Shown piece after piece: positions 13,801 to 23,900 of a DNA stretch of 64,000 bases. The notes under the pieces were generated by a model. The model worked only from the letters and a program-made list of their open reading frames with translations, was not told the DNA's origin and made no database searches. Numbering within the stretch: position 1 is the first letter of the stretch; each line of letters begins with the position of its first letter. Position numbers and translations under genes: made by a program. The stretch is from Crotophaga sulcirostris. Lineage: Eukaryota > Chordata > Aves > Cuculiformes > Crotophagidae. The DNA is taken from contig VYZB01000095.1 of the NCBI GenBank assembly GCA_013397455.1, positions 296,077 through 360,076 of the forward strand, in the 5' to 3' direction.

Positions 13801-14629
13801 CTGGAGTGTCACCAGTGAGGATGCAGCAAGCAGCAGCTACAGCCACTCACCCTTGAAATGTAAATTTAATGTAACTATTGGCAATGTAAAGTGCTATGCA
13901 CTTTGAAAAATATGCTATTATTTGTGCCTTTTATTGGAGAGAGGGGGGGAAATATATTCAGAAACAGTCTCCTGTGCATGTTCACTTCTTTCTGCATCCA
14001 GAGTTATGGAGTTTATATTGAAATTCAGCAGCTGTGGGATACGCAGACCAACAGTGCCATCACCACTAAATCATCTCTTATTTAGCTAATGCCCTTCATC
14101 GCTCGCGCTCTCCTGCAAAAGCTACATATAGAATAGAAAATGACCTGTCAGGCTTACAGCAGACTGGTCAAAAAAATTCCTCCTTCACTCTGCTCCTTCA
14201 AAATACACTGTTCCAATAATACCAACAATGTGTTTATAAATATTTCAGAACTAATGGGCTTATTATTAGGCAATAATAACATTTTCCCCAAGAGTCTTGT
14301 TTGTTTCTTTGTTTTCATTCACCTTACCAAAAGTGTCCAGCTCAAAACAGTTAAATCACTTGCTAAGGAATGTATGCAAATGCATCAAAGAACATCTAAT
14401 CCACTAGTGCCACTATTACAATATTTTATTCTATTTAAAATTATAGTAAAGACTTCTTAACTTTCTAGTCTCACACTACATATTAAGGAGCAGTCTGTTT
14501 TTAACTGTACATCTGTAGACAGTAACAAAGAAAAAAAGGCTCATATATAGAAGCATTTCAATTATTTTAAAATAATGTGGGGTTTTCACCATTTCCTGAC
14601 TTTCCAGTTCATCTTTCTACCAATTTCAG

Positions 14630-14811
14630 GTCAACATGGTGAGGAATTAGTGCCACTGGTAAAGAAATTATTAGATTGTGAGGAAGCAGTTGAGAAAAAA
14701 AACCCAGTTATTGTTAGAAGTAATGCAAAGGAACTTCTTTACAAACATTACTCCGCATCCGCAGACTCAAGAGGAAACACCTCCAGTAAATCCCCGCAGA
14801 AGATGGTTTAA
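14630..14811 (+). CDS. Candidate terminal exon of an unrecognised gene
   Basis: A pyrimidine-rich acceptor, TTTCTACCAATTTCAG, stands immediately before 14630. It is followed by an open frame (incoming phase 1) to a TAA at 14809-14811, 59 residues. The peptide is amphipathic and charged: EELVPLVKKLLDCEEAVEKK, then SNAKELLYKHYS, then a Ser/Lys-rich end. That composition is more typical of a real helical C-terminus than of chance reading. I do not recognise the family, I found no matching upstream exon or donor on the plus strand within the window, and no AATAAA follows until about 16232. It could be the end of a lineage-specific or poorly known gene, a pseudogene remnant, or chance. Confidence 0.35.
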
Positions 14812-15430
14812 GCAGAGCTCTCAGTTCTCATTGCTGTGAGCTATTAATGTGCATGAAATCAATTAGTCGTGTGCAGGTGAGAAGTGATAACTCCTTAGCT
14901 CCTCTAAATCACTCACAAGCATCTCATCATCTCCTTGGCCTTCAAAGACAAGACAAGACTTGGGGCTGGTGCGGAGCAGCTAAAATGCGAACGTACAGGC
15001 ACAGTGGGTGGCAGCACCTCAGCCAGAAGAACTGGGCACATCCATCCCACCTCGTGTGGGCAGCCTGACATCCCTTGTTTCTGCTCAGATTTAACAAGTT
15101 AACTATTGCAAGCTAGTTACATCTTTATAAATTCCCCTCCCCAGCAAAAGAACATAGTTTTGCCAGTGAAACCACATTATGAAACACCATGTCGTGTGCC
15201 CCACGAGACAGCACAGCCACTTGCTGATTTCTTTCCTTGGTTCAAAACAAATCAGCTGTTTGTATTGTATTTTTTTAAACTGCAGATCAAAGATTTGTTT
15301 TGCTATAGAAAACATGCCTGCCTGCCTGCCCAGGCTTAAACTGGTGACAAGATTAGTCAGTGAAGGTGACAAGTGCCTTACCAGCCTCAGATACTTGGTA
15401 AGAAATGCCCCCACACCAAACTTTAGTCTT

Positions 15431-15718
15431 TCATAAAATCATAGAATCATTCAGATTGGAAAAGACCTCCAAGCTCATCCAGTCCAACCATCAGCCCAAC
15501 ACCCCCGTGCCTACTAAACCATGTCCTGAAGTGCCAGAACTACACATTATTTGAACATCTCCAGGGCTGGTGACTCCATCACTTCCCCGGGCAGCCTGTT
15601 CCAATGCTTCATCACTCTTTCAGTAAAGAATTTTTTCGTAATACCCAAGCTAAACCTCCCCTCGTTCAACTTGAGACCATTTCCTATCATCCAATCCCTT
15701 GTTATTTGCAAAAAGAAC
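15431..15718 (-). mobile_element. CR1 LINE 3' fragment
   Basis: About 290 bases in reverse orientation. It begins (plus strand) with TCATAAAATCATAGAATCAT, the complement of the CR1 3' terminus, then the conserved GGAAAAGACCT...CATCCAGTCCAACC block. It continues into the stretch that encodes the end of ORF2 on the minus strand (TERVMKHWNRLPGEVMESPALEMFK). It breaks off near CCAATCCCTTGTTATTTG. The frame is interrupted; this is a dead copy. The right edge is approximate. Confidence 0.93.
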
Positions 15719-16467
15719 AATAACAGTGGGCCGTGTTTAAACACTGTAGTAGAGTACCTGGTATCCTGGGCTGAGAGTGGATGTGTGACGCACTTCATCT
15801 CACACTACCCCTCATCAGAAACTGCTGCTGGAGGCTGCAAGGGACATTCATCAAGAAGCCCTGCAAAGACAGGCTGTAGCCCCTGTCCCTCAGCTGGAGA
15901 GGTTACCCACTGGGATCAGCCTGTTGATAGAGAAAGTTGAAGATGGATGGCCGTGAACAAAATTTTCATCATTCAGTGAGATAAAAAGAGGCAGAGATAA
16001 ATACTTCTGTAGGCTGCAAGGCTGGTAGGAGTGGTCTGACCTCGTGGTTCATTAAGCTTCCAGAAAGCTTCATCTGCTGTCACTAGGTGCTACACTAATG
16101 GGACTGGATGGTTTTCCAGTGACTTGACTCCAGGAGACACAGCAAAACTTAACATCAAACACTTATCTAAGGTACAGCCATAGTGATGATTAATATAAAA
16201 AAAAAACTGGGAGGAAAGAGAAATGTGGCTCAATAAAACCTATAAGGGTGGTTCTGTCATCAATTTGCTGCACTGCGATGGGCATGCAGCAGTGGGAAGG
16301 AAGGTGATGTGCAGCAAAGGCATCCCAAAACCTTATTGCAACAGCTGCAATGCTTCTATCATGGGTAAGCAAGCACACAGCACTGCGTGCAGCAGAGATT
16401 TATTATGGAAGAGATTGTTTTCTGACTTACATCAGTGTAAATCAGGAATGCCCATGGAGTTATTATA

Positions 16468-16636
16468 GTAGAATCATAGAATCGTCCAGTTGGAAAAGAC
16501 CTTTGAGATCAGGGACGGTGCTCAACCACCTCCCCGGGCAGCTGTTCCAGTGCCTGACCACCCTTTCAGTGAAGAGTTTTTTCCTAATATCCAGCCTAAA
16601 CCTGCCCTGGCGCAACTTATGGCCATTTCCTCTTGA
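16468..16636 (-). mobile_element. CR1 LINE 3' fragment with internal deletion
   Basis: Reverse orientation. It starts with GAATCATAGAATCGTCCAG and TTGGAAAAGACCT. It then jumps from about 16510 straight to the ACCTCCCCGGGCAGC block, skipping roughly 100 bases that are present in the neighbouring copies at 15431 and 18570. It continues through the stretch that encodes [10 protein letters not shown] and ends near GGCCATTTCCTCT. Not coding. Confidence 0.9.
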
Positions 16637-18569
16637 AGCAACAGAAATATCCATCCCAGAAAGTCAGATTGTGCTGAACTCATCCCAAGTATAAGGACAT
16701 TGGCCTAAAGTCTCCTGCCAGGGTGCAGAGAGGACAGGTCTGCACCTGCCAGAGTCTCAGGCAGAGCACACTGGGCTTGGGCAGAGCCTGCCCACAGCCA
16801 TACCCACGCCCGCTCCACTGGGCCACCCTTACATCTCACCTTTTCCCCAATCCTTGTGGGCCTGTTGTGTACATGGACCGGAGGATCCAGACATCCAGCT
16901 CTCAGGTAGGAACTTCCAAGCACCCATGGCAGTTGATCCCAGAGAGGACCGTGGGCAGTTCAGGCACTGGGCCAGGCTCAGCCTTGGCTGCCCTTGCTGC
17001 ACAGATGCAGCTGCCAGGAGACCTGTGGCTGGTGGGGTCCCACCACATCAATCATTGCTTTTCCAAGCTTCTGTCGCTTGTATGCACAGCTTTCCCTCTC
17101 ATTTAGTGTACACAGCGAAACGGGTTAAAACCTAAAGCCATTTATAATAATTATTCTGAAGGTTGTCTACAGATAATGCAGAAAATAACACTGGATTTGG
17201 AAAAAAAAATCCCTTTTAGTTTTAATAAAAGCATTTCAAAGCACTAGAAGGTTATTTATAGGGTGTGTAAATGTAACTGGAGGGGAGGCAGAGTAAAAGG
17301 AGTTCAAAGGGTGTCTATGAAAAGAAAAAACCCACTGTGTTATTGACACCGCTTCCTGCTTTCTCACACTCAACAACCTTCTTAAAACAAACTAGAGGAA
17401 ACAACAGCAACAGGAAAAAAAAAAGCAACTGAGAGCTATTTGAGATTAAATAATACTTTTTTTGACAGCTGGTAGGAAAAAGATTGGTCCTGCAGTCGTG
17501 CTTACAATAACATGCTGCTCTGTACCTTTTTTCGTATTGCAGAAGCATCTGAAAGCCCGGAGGGACCCGTGGGACAGGGCTGGCAGGGGGATGGTGCTGT
17601 GGGAGGAGCTGAGCCCTGATCTGCACAGGCTGGAGAGATAGTGTGGTGCTCCCACGAGGTTCTCCTTTGCACCACAGTTCTCCAAAATCACCTATAGATC
17701 ATGCCTGGGGTATTTTTGTAGGGTACATGATTTTCATTCCATCAGATTGAGGTCACTGGTCTCCATCTTGTGAGTATCCCAACTATTCTGGGAGGTGGAT
17801 CTGGCCTCACTGCCACAGTTGCTGCCACTGGACTTTGGTGGGAGACTGCACCAGTTGCTGGGTGCTGCCCACACAGACCCAGATCAGGATGCGAGGGAGA
17901 ACTTTTCCTGGCAGAAATACGGCTTTAGGCAAAAATAGAATCCTGTAGTGTCTTCATTTCCTCAGGGTTTTGGAGCATCCATAGGCTGAACAAGGCTAAA
18001 ACTGAGACTGAGGGCTACCCTGTAGCTCCCAACTTCTCCAAGGAGCAGTCTTCCATCTCGTGCTCCCTGGTCATGCCTAACCCTCAGGAAAGTCACCCGC
18101 ACGCACCTACAGCAAACTCTCAGATTTTTCCTTCAGCAGGCTCACCTGCAAATCCATCCATATCAGTCTCCTTGCAGGTTCTTTCCAAATCCAATGTCTC
18201 ACCCCTTTCTTCTGGCCTGCCTGGGGAACGGCCACTTTCTCCTGCACTGGCCCACGTAGATAGTCTTGCCCAGTCTTGAGTTTCCCATTCAATATCTCCT
18301 AAGCATCCCCATCCCGCTGCCCCCTTCAAATATCAGGTACCTTAGTCAGACAAGAAGTAATACACATATTATGACCCATTCATTCCCTCGTGAATGAAGA
18401 CATTAACTGTTTAAGAACAACAAGAAGCACAGAATTAAAAACTGCTAAAACAAGTCACACACAGCACCTTAGAGAAGTTGAAGCACTTGCCCTCCCAACT
18501 CCCCAAAGAGGCAATGAAGTAGAAATTAAAGGACATGAAATTTTGCTATATTGGTACCTCTGAGATTTC

Positions 18570-18836
18570 ACAGTATCACAGTATCACCAGGTTGGAAGGG
18601 ACATCTGAGATCATCAAGTCCAACCTATAAGCCAACACTAACACCATCCCATCACCTAAACCATGGCACTCAGTGCCTCATCCAGTCTTCCCTTAAACAC
18701 ATCCAGGGTCAGCGACTCCACCACCTCCCTGGGCAGCGCATTCCAGTGGCCAATCACCCTTTCAGTGAAGAACTTCTTCCTAACATCAAGTCTAAACCTC
18801 CCCTGACGAAGCTTAAGTCCGTGTCCTCTAGTTCTG
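18570..18836 (-). mobile_element. CR1 LINE 3' fragment
   Basis: Reverse orientation. It starts CAGTATCACAGTATCACC, a variant of the CR1 terminal repeat, then GGTTGGAAGGGACAT...CAAGTCCAACC. It ends in sequence encoding [18 protein letters not shown] and [19 protein letters not shown] on the minus strand. The frame of this short piece is largely open, so it may be a relatively young copy, but it lacks everything upstream of the ORF2 tail. Confidence 0.93.
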
Positions 18837-20695
18837 TGCATTTTTTGTGCATTACAGAAGATATCAGCATGCAAGGAGGAGAGACAACCAGCACCAGCTC
18901 CCTGGGCATTTCCTGCTTGGAACAGCAGAAGAAAACCACAGCTTCTGGAGGTCTTTGCGCACGCAGAGAAGTCGCTCTGCAGGTAGTGCCATAGAATGGG
19001 AATGGCACTTCTGGATCAGGACCTCTCCCATAATTGCAGCTCATTCAGTGTGAGCTTGGTCTTTAGTAGTTCAAAAATGTGGCAGGAAATGAAAAAAAAA
19101 AAAACCCTGGCAGGTGGTTTGAAAATTGCTGGAGAGAATATGTGCTAAGAAAAGTCTGCAAACGCATGAGCATATTAAAGGTGTGTATTCAGCTGGCAAG
19201 AAGCCCGCATGGGGTTGTAAGAAATGTTCCCCATCCTAGCAGTAAGAAAAAAAATCCTGAACAGTGATGGAGAAGGAAGAGACAGTTAAATTCATTGCAA
19301 AATCCAAGGGGGAAGGAGGACACAGTTGGATAAGTACACAGGATTACATCCCCCCTGTTGATCCAGCTCCAAGAGGGAAACAGAGGCAGGTGCACCCCGG
19401 TGTATCCCAAGGTCTCACCTGGAATCCTGCACCAGTCCCCCACAGGTGACCTTCCTGCTTGAAATAATTTGCAGAGTCTTAATCAAACTCAGAGGATTTG
19501 AAATACGAGACCTGAAAGCTTCACAAACATATACCCTTTAAAAATGTCTCCTCTTCTTCATCTTTTGCTATCCCCTTCATAAAAAAAAATCAACATACAT
19601 TACATTAGGTTGCTAAATGAACAGAAAGCCTCAGGGCCTGGGAGCCCATATTCCAAATGAGGAAATTGCAGCCACCAAGGCCAGCCAGGACCAGTCCTTT
19701 AGCCCCAGGCTTCCCTAATCAGCACTAACACGGATAGGGTGCACAAGGCAGCTGAGTTTTGGGGCTGAATTTCAACCCCCCATCTGGCATGGCTTGGGAA
19801 GGAGAAATCTGGGAGCAGTGGGGGAGGAGAGTTTGCAATGTGCTTCACTGAGCAGTGGGGCTTGGAGACGAGTGTTGCTGGGTGAAAACAACAGGCTACA
19901 AAGGCACTTTCCTATTTTGGAAAAATAATCAGCATTCTGCAGGAAAGCCATCGGTTCGGCTGGCTGCTTCCCTCCTGTTTCAGGAGCACCAGCCAGTGCA
20001 TCGGATATTCATTCATTTTGGGCTAACTATCTTTTCCATTTCTGAACAGCTTCAATTTTCTTGATGTCTCAGGGAATGGTTTATGAGAAAATAGAGCCTT
20101 GAGGGTGGACAGATGGAGAAAAATCTCCCTTCTCACCAAATTGATCGCTATAATCTTTCATGTGCTCGGTGCAGACCCGGGCTGCTGCAGCTCTACCAGC
20201 AGAGCAGCCTGGCCGGCTGCGAGGTGCCTGCTGGTGCCACTGCCACTCGCTCCTCTCCCAAGATGAGACCTGGGAGGAGGATGGACAGCTCAACCCCCAA
20301 CTAGTTCCTGTGACAGAGAGGAAAGGAGATGGGGGCTTCAGATCCAGGGTTCTGCCCAGGCACTGAGCAGCCTCAGGGCTTGCCCACTGACAGGACTGGC
20401 ACCGATTTCATTGCCCTTGCCCCCTCCCTCTGCTATTCTGCGGCATAAAGGAACTTCACAGCACTACTGCTAATAACAAGAGGAAGAGAAACCCATGATC
20501 CTTGTTATGAAGCACTCATATAGCAATATGTCCATGCCACGGGCCATAACTGAAATTGTAATGATGCTGGCAGTGAGACTTTATGGGATCTCCAGTTGGC
20601 AGAGCTTGAGAATGGGTTAAACAAACAGCTGCTGGGAATGATTCTGATATGATCAACCTGCCTGGGGGCAGGAAAATGGACCTTGCAAGCTCTGT

Positions 20696-20757
20696 TTCCT
20701 TACATGACTTTACCTTACGATTACTTTTCCTTACATGACTTTTCCTTACGATGACTT
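20696..20757 (+). repeat. Two-copy 31-bp tandem repeat with half-unit structure
   Basis: The unit TTCCTTACATGACTTTACC... starts at 20696 and again at 20727, with two or three mismatches. Each unit is itself built of two related 15-16 base halves (CCTTACATGACTTT and CCTTACGATTACTTT), so the block reads as four degenerate half-units. It lies about 130 bases before a CR1 3' remnant. Confidence 0.85.
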
Positions 20758-20884
20758 TACGGCTACAGTTTCCCCCCCCCAGTCCAGGAAAGTTCTGGGG
20801 ATGCTGAAAACCTGGCCAGCTCAAGCTGTCCACTGATGCAGTAGGGGTAGAAACCATCTTCCCTCAAAGGGCAGCCTTGGCTAG

Positions 20885-20970
20885 CCAGGATTGTCCTATA
20901 CAGGGTCAGGAGCTGGACTCTATGACCCTTGTGGCTTCCATCCAACTTGGGTCATTCTATGATTCTATGA
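20885..20970 (+). mobile_element. CR1 LINE, extreme 3' remnant
   Basis: About 85 bases of plus-strand CR1 3' end: GGAGCTGGACTCTATGACC, then CTTCCATCCAACTTGGGTC, then ATTCTATG and ATTCTATGA at the tail. These match the end of the copy at 11940-12520 in order and spacing. The 5' limit is uncertain. Confidence 0.85.
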
Positions 20971-23900
20971 AAGGAACATGGAAGGAACAATCAAGACAGA
21001 CAGAATTCAACCAGGTCTGTAGGGAAGACAGCTAAGCGTACACACCCCAGCCTTTACATGATGTAATTCAAGTGCCTGCACCAAGATGCTCAGGGTGGAG
21101 CTGTGGTGACTCATTTACTGTCACCTTTCTGGTTCTGAGACAGTTTCTCAATCCTGCTCCTCCCCTGGGCTCACTTCTGACTTCCAGGCTGTCCAAGTTG
21201 CTGCAGGGAGCAGCTCCAGTGCAGCCAGCTAACCCCCACCTGCTTGGCAGCCAGGGTGCCAGGACATTTGCCCAGCCACAGAGAGGTTTGTGGCCAGGAA
21301 CCCCACCAGCTGAAGTTAACACAGACCTGGGGGGGCTGTGTTTGCTGGAGACCTATGGGTAAAGCACACCACACCATCCCGACAGCTTGCTCTCCCATGC
21401 CCTTCTCTCTTTTGGCTCCAGCCACTCCCGTGACTCTCAATTAACATTTAAGATTTCACTGAATGGCTCGCTGATTTATTTTACTTCTCGGACAGTAATT
21501 TATGGAAATATATTCTTAAAAATCAAACAAACTGCACTTTACTAATAGATGGGCTGTTTTCTGACATTTCAAAGAGTAAATGAGCATTTGTGCCCGGTGG
21601 CATGTTGCCCCATGACTGAACCCCTATAAAAGGGCTTCAAAAATACCTATTAGCCAAGCTCATTAGTTTAAATATCATTAAAATAAATCTCATTTCTCCA
21701 TACAGGGCTTAGATAGGCCCCAAAGTGAATACCACTCTCAGTAGTTACAAGTCAAACATTCATTTACTCTAAGGACTCTTTGCACTAAGAATAGAAAGGG
21801 TGTTAAAATTAGTTTACATAACTGCAGTGGTACAGAAGGGTCCCGTACAGAAATGGATCTGTCCATGCTTCATTTCTCAGCTTAAAAGCATAACATCAAA
21901 CATGCAGAATTTATGACAAACGTTCTTTACCATAAGAATCAACTTTAAAGTTTCCTGCTGGTTCTTCAAACATTAAAAGGAACATTCCCTTAACTGTATT
22001 GCTTTTTAAAATTTATTCACTTATCCATTTAACCTGTTTAGAGACCCAACTTAAGGGAATACTTCAAAGTGGTTTTATTTTGGTGGAGCTCAATTTCTCA
22101 CGTTTCTGGTTTCAGTTGGGGGGGGTGGTTTGTTTGTTTTTCCATTGATCAGACCAAAAAATTTAAACAAAGGTAGCACCATCTCCATACAAACCACACA
22201 AACTCAATTAGGCTGATTTAAACCACTGCCCATTACCAGGACTGATTTAGTGCCTTCTGCGAAGTGGCTGTGCTGCTGTGGCACAGAAACTGTGCTCTGA
22301 CCCTCCTCTGTCTTCAGCAGCAGCTTTCATCAGTGGTCTCACTGCTCATCCTAGCCCTTGCCCCAAGCCAGGACACAGTGATGGGCTTGCTGGTGGCCCT
22401 CAAAGTGCCCCACTCCACACCACAAAGGGCACAAAGAAGGCACATGCACACGGGGATACCTGGAGATGATGCAGCACAGGAAAGGTACTTTCAAAGCAGT
22501 GTCTGTGTAACTGCACTGCTTATCTGAATGCTTCCCCCATAAAACAATTATTCTTGAGCAGAAAAGATGTAGCTGTTGATTTATGTTTTCATTGTTGCTG
22601 GCTTTGCTGAGCCTAAGCTGCCAAAAGGGAGTGTTTTCTTCCCTTTCTTCCCATACCTCACCAACAAATCTTTTCTCCAGAACTCTGAATAGCTGCATTT
22701 TTGTTGGAATATGGAAGTCAATAGGATGCAGGAGCATTGCTAATGATATAACTGAGATAGGTGTGGTTGCACAGAAGCCACACAGTCCTTGCTCTGCTCT
22801 ACTGGACCCCTCTGCTATGGATGATAGAAGAGAGAAGAAATTTAGGGTGGGTCCAACGTCCCTGGACTGAGTTTGCAGAACTAATAGCTACCAATGAATA
22901 ATATCGTCAAGGCAGAGTGCACACGGCAACCCACAGAGTGATTTTCACAGCCCTCTCCCAGCAGACTCCTAACAGTCTGAACCAACTGGGACTCTTGACC
23001 AGGTGCTTTCTGTATCTCGAAAGAAAACCCTCCCAAAACGCCACAGCAACCAAAGCAGGCAGTTATACCTCCAGCAGGTATTCACAACCACACCTGCAGC
23101 TGCTGTAACTGCAGACACAAATTAGACAGCAGGCAGTTCTGGAGGCTGGATGCCAGTCATCTCTGGAGTGAAAAGTACATGTTATTGAAAAAGTAATTTG
23201 TATGTTGCTATTTTCAAGGTATCGCATGAGTTGTACTCTCCTTGTTAGCAGCACCTCGAGAACATTACCACCAATGCAACAGAAATCCAGCATTAAGGTC
23301 CCCCTGTTAGGGCTGTGACAGATTGCAGGGAGAAACAATGTGGTGATTGAGGACCTGGACTAATCACACCAATTGATATAAATTACCACGTCAGCTATAC
23401 CGGGTGCCGCGGTCTGCAGGTTTACACCTCATTAAGCTTCCAAGTGCCAAATGAATCAACAGGGTTCAGCAGAACCATTCTTAATTAATTGTTGCAGCAA
23501 TAGGGAAAAAGTAACGGAAAAAGAGAACCAGAATTCGCAGCGAACACAGGCGGGTTTGCACAAACTGAAACTGCTTCTCCAGTTTAGCATTTGAGATTAA
23601 AGACGCCCACGTACTAATCTCAGCCAGCAAATAACTGCCAGGGGCTGCTTTTGGACTAGGGTGGAGTGAAAATACAGGCTGGCGACTTGGAAAAGTTTTT
23701 CATCGAGTTCTTCAGTTTGTTTTGCATAGCTCTTCAGGCCTCAACATTTTGCTGCCTGTGAAGTTTCCAGGTTTCGATTTCCCACCCCACCCTCGGTGGG
23801 CAGAGGCCGCTGCTGGGCACCTCAGCATCTCATGGAGCTGATGGAATTTGCAATTCAGCAGCCTATTTTTAAGTTTAAGCCGAATGTGTCCATTTTTTCC

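Larger units (their letters stand above)
12521..15430. other. Intergenic sequence between CR1 copies; holds the two orphan exon candidates
   Basis: Unique sequence between the CR1 copies at 12520 and 15431. Apart from the segments at 13645-13800 (minus) and 14630-14811 (plus), I see a weak plus-strand acceptor at 14001 followed by 27 open codons. Nothing else is recognisable. Confidence 0.5.
15719..20884. other. Intergenic sequence with CR1 fragments, no gene recognised
   Basis: Unique sequence interrupted by the CR1 pieces at 16468 and 18570 and the 31-bp tandem repeat at 20696. AATAAA motifs occur on the plus strand at 16232 and near 17225 but cannot be tied to a gene. Open frames here either overlap CR1 or have no coding character. 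Confidence 0.6.

Noticed and set aside
14002..14085. Plus-strand acceptor TTTCTGCATCCAG followed by 27 open codons
   Set aside because: Too short to judge, no donor that would connect it to the candidate exon at 14630, and it ends in its own stop.
18656..18874. Minus-strand frame with [18 protein letters not shown]
   Set aside because: This is the end of CR1 ORF2 in a truncated retrotransposon, not a host gene.
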